Translations under genes and position numbers: made by a program
Source of the DNA: a bacterium
GTDB taxonomy: Bacteria; Zhuqueibacterota; Zhuqueibacteria; Zhuqueibacterales; Zhuqueibacteraceae
Assembly: GCA_023150945.1 (NCBI GenBank)
Contig: JAKLJX010000013.1
Span: 148,302-212,301, forward strand
Length of the DNA stretch: 64,000 bases
Direction: 5' to 3'
Notes under the pieces: generated by a model
What the model saw: the letters and a program-made list of their open reading frames with translations, nothing else
Databases searched by the model: none
Told to the model about the DNA's origin: nothing
In this document: in pieces, positions 9,032-17,256 of the stretch
How the letters are laid out: each line of letters begins with the position of its first letter
Numbering within the stretch: position 1 is the stretch's first letter

Positions 9032-10603
9032 ATGAATCAGAGTCCGGCTACGAAAATCATGGTTGTCGAAGATGAAACGATCGTCGCGCTTGACATTCAA
9101 AGCCGATTGCGGAAGTTCGGTTACGAGGTCGTGGCGGTTTGTTCCAGCGGCGAGGAAGCCCTGGCGCAGGTGCCCGCCGTGCTGCCTGATTTGATTTTGA
9201 TGGACATCATGCTGGCGGGCGAGTTGGATGGCATCAAAACTGCAGAGCAAATTCGCAGCCGCTACGACTTGCCGGTGATCTTTTTGACCGCCTATGCCGA
9301 TGAGAAAACACTGCAAGCGGCCAAGCTCACCGAGCCTTACGGCTATGTGTTGAAGCCCTTTGAAGAGCGCGAGCTGCATTCCAACATCGAAATGGGGCTT
9401 TACCGGCACAAACTGGAGCGCGAAATCAAGGAAAGCCGGCAATGGTTTGCCACCACGCTGAAGTGCATCGGCGACGCCGTCATTGCCACCGACGAAAAGG
9501 GCATCGTCGTGTTCATGAATGCAGTGGCGCAGGCGCTCACCGGCTGGCCGGAGTCAGCCGCCGTGGGCGTGGAACTGAACGCGGTGTTTCGCATCGTGAA
9601 TGAGACCACGCGCCAGCCCGCGGAAAACCCGGCGCTCCGCGCACTGCGCGAAGGCGTGATTACCGGCCTGGCCAATCACACGATTTTGCTCGCCCAGGAC
9701 GGCCGCGAATTTCCCATCGATGACAGCGCCGCGCCCATTCGCGACGAGCGCGGCAACATCATCGGCGTGGTGCTGGTCTTCCGCGATGTAAGCGAGCGCA
9801 AGCAGGCGGAAGATCAGATTCGCCGCTACAACGAACAACTGGAGGAATTGGTGCGGGTGCGCACCGCGCGGCTGCAGCAGCTCGAACGCCAGCGCCTGGA
9901 GAATGAGAAACTCGCGGCCACCGGCCGCATGGCGGCGCGCATCGCGCATGAGATCAACAATCCGCTCGCCGGCATCAAAAATTCTTTTCTGCTGATCAAA
10001 GATCACGTGCCGCGCGATCATCCGGACTATGAATTCGTGCCGCGGCTGGAACGGGAGATCGACCGCATTGCCGGCATCGTGCAGCAGATGTTCACGCTCT
10101 ACCGGCCGGATCGTAATATGACCAAGGAATATCCCGCCAGCGAAGCCATCCGCGACGTGGTGGCGCTGGCCAGATCCGGCGCCCAGGAGGCCGGCGTCAC
10201 GATCACGGTTGCCATCGAGCAGGCCGGCCAGGCGCGGGTGAATTCCGAAGGAACCTTGCGCCAGGTGCTGTTCAATCTGCTGCGCAATGCCATCGAAGCG
10301 TCAGCGCGCGGCAGTGCGATCATGGTGCAGGCCGCGGCGCGCGACGGCTGGCTGAACCTCATCGTGGCGGATCAGGGCTGCGGCATTCCGGAGGCGATTC
10401 AGTCACAAGTGTTCGAGCCGTTTTTCACCACCAAGAGCGGATCGGCAACGGGCGGGCTGGGCCTCGGCCTCTCCATTTCCAAAAACCTGGCGGAGGCTTC
10501 GGGCGGCGCAATTCGCTTTGAAAGCAAGCAGGGGCTGGGCACTACGTTTCACATTCTGCTGCCGCTCGCGGGCAGCGCACCAACCCGGTCTGAAGACAAT
10601 TGA
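9032..10603 (+). CDS. Hybrid sensor: REC-PAS-histidine kinase
   Basis: 523 residues, cytoplasmic, with no membrane segment. Residues 1-125 are a receiver with E13/D14, phospho-acceptor D58 (LILMDIM) and VLKPF. PAS fold about 140-260 (WFATTLKCIGDAVIATDEKG, ending VFRDVSERKQAE). A coiled coil leads to a HisKA domain (RIAHEINNPLAG, His306) and a HATPase with a G1 box VADQGCGIP and GLGLGLSISK. An N-terminal receiver places this enzyme downstream of another kinase, most simply the HisKA_2 kinase at 4969, whose own partner receiver is otherwise missing. ATG 9032 is preferred over an upstream in-frame start at 9002 because REC begins directly after it. Confidence 0.9.
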   Translation: MNQSPATKIMVVEDETIVALDIQSRLRKFGYEVVAVCSSGEEALAQVPAVLPDLILMDIMLAGELDGIKTAEQIRSRYDLPVIFLTAYADEKTLQAAKLTEPYGYVLKPFEERELHSNIEMGLYRHKLEREIKESRQWFATTLKCIGDAVIATDEKGIVVFMNAVAQALTGWPESAAVGVELNAVFRIVNETTRQPAENPALRALREGVITGLANHTILLAQDGREFPIDDSAAPIRDERGNIIGVVLVFRDVSERKQAEDQIRRYNEQLEELVRVRTARLQQLERQRLENEKLAATGRMAARIAHEINNPLAGIKNSFLLIKDHVPRDHPDYEFVPRLEREIDRIAGIVQQMFTLYRPDRNMTKEYPASEAIRDVVALARSGAQEAGVTITVAIEQAGQARVNSEGTLRQVLFNLLRNAIEASARGSAIMVQAAARDGWLNLIVADQGCGIPEAIQSQVFEPFFTTKSGSATGGLGLGLSISKNLAEASGGAIRFESKQGLGTTFHILLPLAGSAPTRSEDN

Positions 10604-10678
10604 ACCGCGCCGGCAGCGGGCCGCGCCGGTACCGCCATTTTTACAACAACGTCTTGAAATCCCAATACGGAGACCGCC

Positions 10679-11440
10679 ATGGAGCCTTTGGGCAGAATTT
10701 TGATGGCTGATGATGAGGAGACTTTTCTGCAATCCACTGCGGCCTTGTTGCGCCGCCGCGGTTTCGAATGCGATTGCGTGAACGACGCCCCCGGCGCGCT
10801 TGCCAAGCTGCGCAGCCAGCAGTATGACTTGATGATTGCCGATATCAAGATGCCGGGCAACACCGATCTCGAGTTGATCAAATCTTTGCCGCAGGTCGCG
10901 CCCGGCATGCCGGTGATCATGGTAACCGGCTACCCCTCGCTGGAATCAGCGGCGCAGTCCATTGAACTGCCGGTGGTGGCCTATCTGGTGAAGCCGGTCG
11001 ATTTCGACCAGTTGCTGGAGCAGGCCAAAATCTCGGTGGAATATTCCCGCACCTATCGCGCGGTGGCCGGCGCGCCGGCGCACGTGCAGGATTGGCGGCT
11101 GGAACTGGGCAGCGTGCGCCGGATGATCAGCCAAACCGCGGGGGAAACTGCACTGCCCGGCATCGACGCATTCATGACGCAAACCTTTCGCATGATCGTG
11201 CATCACCTCGCCGATATGAAGCACATGGTCGAAACCCTGGCGGTCCGCAGTCTGGAGCAGGACGATGGTCACAAGAGCAGCACCACCCGTTACATGGAAC
11301 TGGTGGATGTGATTTTCGAGGCCATCTCCGTGCTGGAACGAATCAAGCATGTTTTTCCCTCCGAGGAACTGGATGTGTTGCGTTTGAAATTGAAACGCGT
11401 CGTGAAAGGCCAAGGCGGCCTGCTCAAAGAGGAGGAATGA
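10679..11440 (+). CDS. Response regulator with uncharacterised helical output domain
   Basis: 253 residues. The N-terminal receiver is complete: acidic pocket D11/D12, phospho-acceptor D55 (LMIADIKMPG), a VTGYPS switch segment and LVKPVDF. The C-terminal half (about 130-253) is helical and matches no DNA-binding or enzymatic output domain that I recognise; it contains HHLADMKHMVETLAV and ends in KEEE. The gene follows the hybrid kinase by 75 bp, with GGAG at 6 nt, and is likely its cognate receiver. The output could be a protein-binding or histidine phosphotransfer-like bundle; the sequence does not settle this. Confidence 0.85.
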   Translation: MEPLGRILMADDEETFLQSTAALLRRRGFECDCVNDAPGALAKLRSQQYDLMIADIKMPGNTDLELIKSLPQVAPGMPVIMVTGYPSLESAAQSIELPVVAYLVKPVDFDQLLEQAKISVEYSRTYRAVAGAPAHVQDWRLELGSVRRMISQTAGETALPGIDAFMTQTFRMIVHHLADMKHMVETLAVRSLEQDDGHKSSTTRYMELVDVIFEAISVLERIKHVFPSEELDVLRLKLKRVVKGQGGLLKEEE

Positions 11441-11586
11441 CGGCGGTGTGATGCCGGCCGGTGGTTGCCGCGACAGGCGAGATTCTTTTGGGGTAATAAA
11501 CGGGAGGAGGCCTCGCCGCCGCATGGGCGGGCGGTTTCCTCGCCGCGTCCCAACCCGAACGAGCCGGAACCAAAGAAGGCAAAAGC

Positions 11587-11706
11587 GCTCGCAAAGACGC
11601 GGAGACGCAAAGGCACGCAAAGAAACGATTCGAGTTTTGTCTTTGGTGATTGCGAGCAACAAATGATTAGGAAATCTTTGCGAACCTTTGCGTCTCTGCG
11701 TGATTT
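11587..11706. repeat. Intergenic inverted repeat of the CGCAGAGACGC type
   Basis: The left arm (about 11587-11618: CGCAAAGACGCGGAGACGC and following) is the near reverse complement of the right arm (about 11676-11706: CTTTGCGTCTCTGCG), with about 55 bp between. The stretch 11441-11831 between the response regulator and the convergent sigma54 activator contains no gene. Related, more degenerate elements occur near 37076-37150, 52965-53030 and 53165-53250. Could form a long hairpin acting as a bidirectional transcription barrier, or be a REP/MITE-like element. Confidence 0.6.
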
Positions 11707-11831
11707 TTTCGCCCAAAGTGGAAAAAGCCGGAGATTTTCAGAAGTGATACGAAACCCGCATGAATACAGATCAAGATAGCAGCCACCGAACAAGTCTTTG
11801 CTTTTATTGCAACGAGTTTACTATTTAGTGA

Positions 11832-13250
11832 CTAAAACTCTGCTTCCTCGTGCGGATTGCCGAGGCGATATTCCTCCATCTTGCGCTTCAAGCGCGGCCG
11901 CGAAATCCCCAGGATTTCCGCGGCCTTGGTGCGATTCCACTTGGTGAGCCTCAAAATCTCCTCGATCAACCGGCGCTCACCTTCCTTCAAACTCAAACCA
12001 TCGGTTGGAATCGCGAGCGGATCAGTGGTTGGCAGAAAAGCCTGAGGGCTGACCGGCTGCATCGGCGGCGCCAATCCCAACGCCGAGCGCAAGTCCGCCA
12101 GCGTGATTTCCCCGCCTTCGCCCAACAAGACCGCGCGCTCGACGGCGTGCTTCAATTCGCGTACGTTCCCCGGCCAGGGATATCCCAGCAGGTAATCCTC
12201 CGCCTCCGGGCTGAAGCCGTTTACGGCGATTTCATAACTTTGCCGGAATTGCCGCAAGAAATGCCGGGCGAGCAGCAAGATGTCCGCGCCCCGTTCGCGC
12301 AAAGGCGGCAGCTCGAGGTTGACGACGTTCAAGCGGTAAAACAAATCCTGGCGAAACTGGCCTGCTGCCACTGCCCGCCGCAAATCGGCGTTGGTGCCGG
12401 CGATGATGCGGGTATTTACCTGCAAGTCGACCGTGCCGCCCAGCCGCCGGAATCGCTTCTCTTCGATCGCCTTCAACAGTTTGGCCTGCAGCAGCAGGCT
12501 CAGGTCGCCGATTTCATCGAGAAAGAGCGTGCCGCCTTCCGCCAGCTCGAACAATCCCTGCTTGCGCGTCTTGGCGTCGGTGAAGGCGCCCCGTTCATAG
12601 CCAAATAACTCGGCTTCCAGCAGGTTTGCCGGCAGGGCGGTGCAATTCACTTCGATGAAGTTGCCCTCGTGTGAGAGCACGGTGGAGGCGTTGTGAATCG
12701 CGCGCGCCACCACTTCCTTGCCGGTGCCGGTCTCCCCGAGAATCAAAACCGTGACCCACTTGACCCGGCTGAGGCGCTGGATGCGTTTACGGATTTGCTG
12801 CAACTGCGGGCAGGCGCCGAGCATGCCATCCCGCCCGAGCGGGCCGGCATCGGTTGCGGCCGGCACCTCTTCCGGACCGGAGGAATGGCTTATTTTGTGT
12901 ATCAACTCCGGCAGCCGGCTCAGGTCTTCTGGAAATTTCAGAAAGTCACGCACCCCGCGCTTCAGGCAGCGCACGACCGCCTCGGTCGGCGGGTCTTGCG
13001 CCAGCATGATAACGGCCAGGTCCTCCTGTTCCTGCTGCAGCCGTTCGAGGATTTGCAGCGGATCGGCTTCCGGCGCATCGAATTGCAGAAGAACGACGCG
13101 CGCCGGCCGTTCGGCGAGCAAGTCGATCATCTCCGCTGTGCCGGCGGTTGTGCGGCAGGCAAAGCTGTCGGCCGGCAGCGCCTGTGCCAGGCGCTGCTGG
13201 AACTGGCTTTCGCCGGCAATCACGATTTCGAGTGGTTGATCAAGCGCCAT
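11832..13250 (-). CDS. Sigma54-dependent activator with degenerate receiver (1)
   Basis: 472 residues in NtrC layout. The pseudo-receiver (1-125) lacks the key residues: the acidic pocket is IAGES and the phospho-acceptor position carries Gln56 (VVLLQFDAP). The AAA+ domain (about 140-370) has Walker A GETGTGKE at 172-179, the sigma54-contact loop GAFTDA at 221-226 (usual GAFTGA), DEIGD at 245-249 and an arginine finger region. The C-terminal Fis-type HTH is WNRTKAAEILGISRPRL. It lies 20 bp downstream of a close paralogue on the same strand and was surely produced by tandem duplication. With no phosphorylatable aspartate it must be controlled another way or act constitutively. Candidate binder of the GCAAC-N5-GTTGC sites at 4687, 19299 and 28551. 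Confidence 0.9.
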   Translation of the reverse strand: MALDQPLEIVIAGESQFQQRLAQALPADSFACRTTAGTAEMIDLLAERPARVVLLQFDAPEADPLQILERLQQEQEDLAVIMLAQDPPTEAVVRCLKRGVRDFLKFPEDLSRLPELIHKISHSSGPEEVPAATDAGPLGRDGMLGACPQLQQIRKRIQRLSRVKWVTVLILGETGTGKEVVARAIHNASTVLSHEGNFIEVNCTALPANLLEAELFGYERGAFTDAKTRKQGLFELAEGGTLFLDEIGDLSLLLQAKLLKAIEEKRFRRLGGTVDLQVNTRIIAGTNADLRRAVAAGQFRQDLFYRLNVVNLELPPLRERGADILLLARHFLRQFRQSYEIAVNGFSPEAEDYLLGYPWPGNVRELKHAVERAVLLGEGGEITLADLRSALGLAPPMQPVSPQAFLPTTDPLAIPTDGLSLKEGERRLIEEILRLTKWNRTKAAEILGISRPRLKRKMEEYRLGNPHEEAEF

Positions 13251-13270
13251 GCTGCCCTGGGAACAGTGCC

Positions 13271-14713
13271 TTAGACTGCGGTGAGCTCAAAAGCCTTCCG
13301 AGGTTGCGCCTGAATTTTATACTCTTCGATTTTGCGCGCCAGCCGGGGCCGCGAGATGCCCAGGATTTGCGAAGCGCGCGTCTTGTTCCATTTCGTCAGG
13401 CGCAGGACTTCCTCGATCAACCGGCATTCGCCGTCGCGCAAGGACAAGCCTTCCGGCGGGATTTCGATGGCACGGCTCCACGGGAGCGCGCCTTCGGCCG
13501 GCCGGGGCGAGGCGGCCCGCGGCTGAGGTTCCACGCCCAGGGCTTCGTGAATATCGGCAACGTCGATGGCCGCGTTTTCGCTGAGCAGCACGGCGCGCTC
13601 GAGCACGTGTTTCAGCTCGCGCACGTTGCCGGGCCAGTCGTATTGCATCAAAGCTTGTTCGGCGGCGGGCGTGAGTTTTTGCGCCGGCGTTTGATATTCG
13701 CGGGCATAGGCCGCAAGAAAATGGTGCGCCAGCACGAGAATGTCCCGGCCGCGCTCGCGCAACGGCGGCAGCGTGAGCGTGATGACGTTCAGGCGGTAGT
13801 ACAAATCCCGGCGAAAGCGCGTTTCTTCGATGGCCTTCTCCAGATGGGCATGCGTGCCCGCCATGATGCGCGTCTTGACTTCCAGACTTTGCGTGCCGCC
13901 CAGCCGGCGAATGCGTTTTTCTTCGATGGCCTTCAACAGTTTGGCCTGCAACAGCAGACTCATGTCGCCGATTTCATCGAGAAACAGCGTGCCGCCTTCG
14001 GCAATCTCGAACAACCCTTTCTTGCTGAATTTGGCGTCGGTGAATGCGCCTTTTTCATAGCCGAACAACTCCGCTTCCAGCAAATTCTCCGGAATGGCGG
14101 TGCAGTTGACTTCGACGAAGGGCGCATTGGCGGGCGTTTCGGCGCTGCCATAGTGAATCGCGCGCGCCACCAGCTCCTTGCCCGTGCCGGTTTCGCCGCG
14201 AATCAACACGGTCACCCAGCGGCGGTGTGTGATTTTTTTGATGGTCAGCACCACCTGCTGCATCTGCGGGCTTTCGCCGATCAAGCCCTGCACATCGAAA
14301 CGATCATGCAACTGCGCGCCAAAGGCCGCGCCTTTTTGATTTTTTTCCCAACGGGCATAGTAGTCACGCAGGGCGGTGTGGAGCTTGACCTTTTCCTTGG
14401 GATACTGCAGGAAATCACTGGCGCCCAAGTGCAGGCACTTTACCACGTCTTCAATGGCGGGCGCGGCCGCCACCAGCACCACATTGCGTTTTTCTCCCGT
14501 GGCCAGCAACTGGGAAAGCAGCTTGAGCGGCTTGAGCTGTTGCAGATCGAAGTCGATCAGAATCAAGTCCGGTGCGTGCGTGCGTGCCAGCGCCTCTTTC
14601 AGCTTTTCTTCCGTGCTGCACTGCCACAGGGCGGCTTCAGGGTTTTCGGCGAAACAAGTTGCCACGGCGTTTTGCAGCTCACGGCCGCCGGCCACGAGAA
14701 CTTGGAATTTCAA
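13271..14713 (-). CDS. Sigma54-dependent activator with atypical receiver (2)
   Basis: 480 residues, paralogue of the gene at 11832 and upstream of it in the same unit. Its receiver keeps Asp54 (LILIDFDL), but the acidic pocket at the N-terminus is VAGGRE, without the usual Asp pair, so metal-dependent phosphorylation is doubtful. The AAA+ core has GETGTGKE (173-180), GAFTDA (222-227), DEIGD and a C-terminal HTH WNKTRASQILGISRPRL. Similar tandem activators near polysaccharide clusters control capsule or EPS synthesis through sigma54; the EPS operons that begin at 19504 and 28754 are the likely targets. A large open frame on the opposite strand (13148-14731) is a GC-rich shadow. Confidence 0.9.
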   Translation of the reverse strand: MKFQVLVAGGRELQNAVATCFAENPEAALWQCSTEEKLKEALARTHAPDLILIDFDLQQLKPLKLLSQLLATGEKRNVVLVAAAPAIEDVVKCLHLGASDFLQYPKEKVKLHTALRDYYARWEKNQKGAAFGAQLHDRFDVQGLIGESPQMQQVVLTIKKITHRRWVTVLIRGETGTGKELVARAIHYGSAETPANAPFVEVNCTAIPENLLEAELFGYEKGAFTDAKFSKKGLFEIAEGGTLFLDEIGDMSLLLQAKLLKAIEEKRIRRLGGTQSLEVKTRIMAGTHAHLEKAIEETRFRRDLYYRLNVITLTLPPLRERGRDILVLAHHFLAAYAREYQTPAQKLTPAAEQALMQYDWPGNVRELKHVLERAVLLSENAAIDVADIHEALGVEPQPRAASPRPAEGALPWSRAIEIPPEGLSLRDGECRLIEEVLRLTKWNKTRASQILGISRPRLARKIEEYKIQAQPRKAFELTAV

Positions 14714-14869
14714 GTCTTTCTCCTTGCATAGATGTTCTCCTGTGCGATCGGTTTGGGGCTGCCCCCTGCCCCGAGTTCAAATATGCCGAATCCCTCTGCA
14801 CATTCGCACAGGGGCGTGCCACCACTGCTCCCTGCAATATCATGCCAGGACGCCCTGACAAAAAGAAAG

Positions 14870-14922
14870 GCGCAATCGTAACACTCCTGTGCACCGGTTT
14901 TCCTGAGTGTTGCGATTACGCC
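14870..14922. repeat. Long imperfect hairpin
   Basis: GCGCAATCGTAACACTC (14870-14886) pairs with GAGTGTTGCGATTACGC (14905-14921) with 2 mismatches in 17 and an 18-nt loop. It lies in the gene-free stretch 14714-15159 between the activator start and the 3' end of the peptide-binding lipoprotein; both genes are on the minus strand, so it could end transcription of the latter's upstream unit or mask the activator promoter. Nothing else is recognisable in that stretch. Confidence 0.5.
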
Positions 14923-15159
14923 TCTTCTTGCGGGACGATCTCCGGCCCGAATCGACGTTCTGTTGAATCTCCCGGCACGGGGGCCGGCCATGGCCGCCCG
15001 CCGTGCAAACGAGCACGTCCTTGTCATCTCAAACTGCCAGAACGGACAGTGCCTCGCAGAGAATCCACCTGACTATACTCGCAAAACTCTGTGCTGCCGT
15101 AAATCAAAGAGAACTATTTTCCGCGCTCGCGCACCGCCGCGGAGGAGCGGCGATGCCAA

Positions 15160-16767
15160 TCATGGGGCGGGCGCTGCCAGCGTCCACTCCTCGACGTTGA
15201 TCAGATAGCCGCGCACATCCATTTTGACCTGCTGCAGCCGCTGATGCACCACCGCGGGATTCTCCTGCATGTAGAGAAAGACATATGGGCAATCGGCGGC
15301 GACCAGGCGCTGAAACGCACGCCAAATCCGGCGGCTGCGCTCGCGGTCATTCTCCTGGCGGCCGGCCACCAGCAGCGAGTCCACCCGCGGATTGTGATAG
15401 GAGGTGAGATTGTATCCGTCTGCAATCGCCTCGGAATGCCAAACCTGGGAGGGATTGACGGAGTATCCGGTTTTCCAGGAGAGCAGCACGGTGTCAAAAT
15501 CGCGCTTTTGCAACACGTCCTCCACCAGCCGGCCGAATTCCAGCAACTCGGGCTGGGCCTGCACGCCGATTTTCTGCAAATCCGCCTGTATCATGACCAG
15601 CGCGTCGCTGCGCATTTTGTTGTCGGCATTGGTCTTCATGGTGAAAGCCAGCGCCTGGCCGCGCCGGTCGCGCACGCCGTCACCATCGTGATCCTCCCAG
15701 CCGGCCTGTTGCAGCAGGGTGGCCGCCTGCGCCGGATCGTAAAGCTCGGTGGCGAGCGAATCATCATAGGCCCAGAAGTACGGCGGGATCGGGCCGGGCA
15801 CGACGCGGCCGCGGCCGTTGAGCAGCACTGCGATCAGGTTTTGGCGATTGATGGCCTGGGTGATGGCCTGGCGCACCGCGACCTCCTGAAAAATCGGCCG
15901 CTGCAAGTTGAAGGCAAGAAAACTGTAGCCGCGATCGGGATACGTCAGCACGCGCAGTTGCGGCTGTTGGCTCAACTCGCCGAGTTTGTTGGCGGAAACA
16001 TAGGGTAACAAGTCGATCTCGCCGGCCTGCAGGTTGGCCACCAGGGTATTCTCCTCCGGCACGATGCGAAACACGATGTGGTCGAGCTTCGGTTTGCCGC
16101 CATAGTAACGCGGATTGGCGGCAAAGATGATGCGATCATTCGGCCGCCATTCTTGGAGCAGGAACGGCCCATTGCTCACCGGCATGCGATTGAAGGACGC
16201 CCGCCGCAATTCCGCCGGCGGCACGCTGGCGAGCACGTGCTTGGGCAGAATTGGAATTTGAATATCCAACATGGCATCCGGATAGGCGCGCTTGAAGGTG
16301 AAGCGGACAGTATAAGCATCGAGCGCAGCCACGGAGTCAACCTCGGCGAAGCGGTCACGGCCGGTATAAGCCGTTGCCGGATTGACCGCCAGTTGATGGG
16401 TGAAGATCACGTCTTCTGCCGTGGTGGGCTGGCCGTCGGACCAGTACACGTCGTCACGCAAATGAAACGTCACCTCTCTGCCTGCGGCACTGGTTTCCCA
16501 GGTGCGCGCCAGCCGCGGCTGCATGGCCAGCGAGCTGTCCAGCTCGCACAAGGTCAAGAACAGCATCTCTTCAATCACGTGCAGCGCGTCGGCGTTGGCG
16601 GTTCCCAGCTCCAGCAACGTGTCGAAATCGCTGCTGAGGCCGATCACCGCGGTTTGCGGCAGTTGGTGTCCGGACTGCTGGCTGCAACTGAGGAAGGCCA
16701 TAACTGCCAGCAGGACCAGCCCAAGCCGGCCGCGGCGGGTGAGCCACATGTTCAAGTGTGAGAGCAT
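15160..16767 (-). CDS. Peptide/oligosaccharide ABC-transporter substrate-binding lipoprotein (SBP family 5)
   Basis: 535 residues, the usual size for OppA/DppA-type proteins. Signal peptide with lipobox AFLSC (Cys28). Family hallmarks: VTFHLRDDVYWSDGQPTTAEDVIFT near residues 95-120, the PVSNGPFLLQEW region, NPRYYGGKPKLDHIVFRI, the VRQAITQAINRQ helix, and YNLTSYHNPRVDSLL near the end. It binds a periplasmic peptide or similar ligand and delivers it to a membrane transporter. No permease or ATPase genes are adjacent, so it is an orphan binding protein, perhaps sensory or served by a transporter elsewhere. The start at 16767 lacks a good ribosome site; Met7 is an alternative. Confidence 0.9.
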   Translation of the reverse strand: MLSHLNMWLTRRGRLGLVLLAVMAFLSCSQQSGHQLPQTAVIGLSSDFDTLLELGTANADALHVIEEMLFLTLCELDSSLAMQPRLARTWETSAAGREVTFHLRDDVYWSDGQPTTAEDVIFTHQLAVNPATAYTGRDRFAEVDSVAALDAYTVRFTFKRAYPDAMLDIQIPILPKHVLASVPPAELRRASFNRMPVSNGPFLLQEWRPNDRIIFAANPRYYGGKPKLDHIVFRIVPEENTLVANLQAGEIDLLPYVSANKLGELSQQPQLRVLTYPDRGYSFLAFNLQRPIFQEVAVRQAITQAINRQNLIAVLLNGRGRVVPGPIPPYFWAYDDSLATELYDPAQAATLLQQAGWEDHDGDGVRDRRGQALAFTMKTNADNKMRSDALVMIQADLQKIGVQAQPELLEFGRLVEDVLQKRDFDTVLLSWKTGYSVNPSQVWHSEAIADGYNLTSYHNPRVDSLLVAGRQENDRERSRRIWRAFQRLVAADCPYVFLYMQENPAVVHQRLQQVKMDVRGYLINVEEWTLAAPAP

Positions 16768-17086
16768 GGGAGTTATCCAAGTAGTCTGTCGGTACTGTGA
16801 GGTTTGTTGAGAAGGTCTGATGTGGGGGAGTTCCGCTGCTGTCGGTAATCGTCCTGGTGTGAGGTGGCAGCATCTCGGAAGGAGGCGGAATCTCGCCTGC
16901 CTGGGGGCGATTTTCCGCGCCGGTCATGGCCGGATGAGGATGTGGTTGGGCCAAACGGCCGTACGAGAGCTAAGACCCCGCAGAAACCAAAGCCATTCGA
17001 GAACAGCCCATCCTCAGAGCCTGCGCCGCGCCACACAGCCTGTCCCTCGTGAACGCGATTCAATGCACGAATATAAGGGCATTCAC

Positions 17087-17155
17087 GGCGGATGCGGAAA
17101 GGTATTGCGCAAAAGCCAAATTGATTCCGCATCTGCCGGGAAAGTGTTTTATAAT
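17087..17155 (+). promoter_or_regulatory. Hairpin and candidate promoter upstream of the LptF-like gene
   Basis: GGCGGATGCGGAA (17087-17099) and TTCCGCATCTGCC (17125-17137) form a 13-bp hairpin with one mismatch. A TATAAT sequence lies at 17150-17155, about 100 bp before the gene; no clear -35 box is found at the proper spacing. Together they may form a regulated promoter. The rest of the gene-free stretch 16768-17256 shows nothing recognisable. Confidence 0.35.
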
Positions 17156-17256
17156 TCAGGCAATTGGGACTCGCCGAGCGAGCACGCCAGGTCTTGCTTC
17201 CGCACCGCGTTTGGCAGGGTCATTTGCAACCGCGCCATCATCCGCCGCATTCAATC

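Noticed and set aside
13148..14731. A 527-codon plus-strand frame opposite the second sigma54 activator
   Set aside because: It is a shadow of the strongly coding minus strand (GETGTGKE, HTH). Several other long antisense frames in this GC-rich DNA are rejected on the same grounds.
14776..14857. Two sigma54-like sequences on the minus strand upstream of the activator genes (TGGCACGCCCCTGTGC and TGGCATGATATTGC)
   Set aside because: The GG to GC spacing is 11 and 9, not 10, so neither fits the strict spacing.
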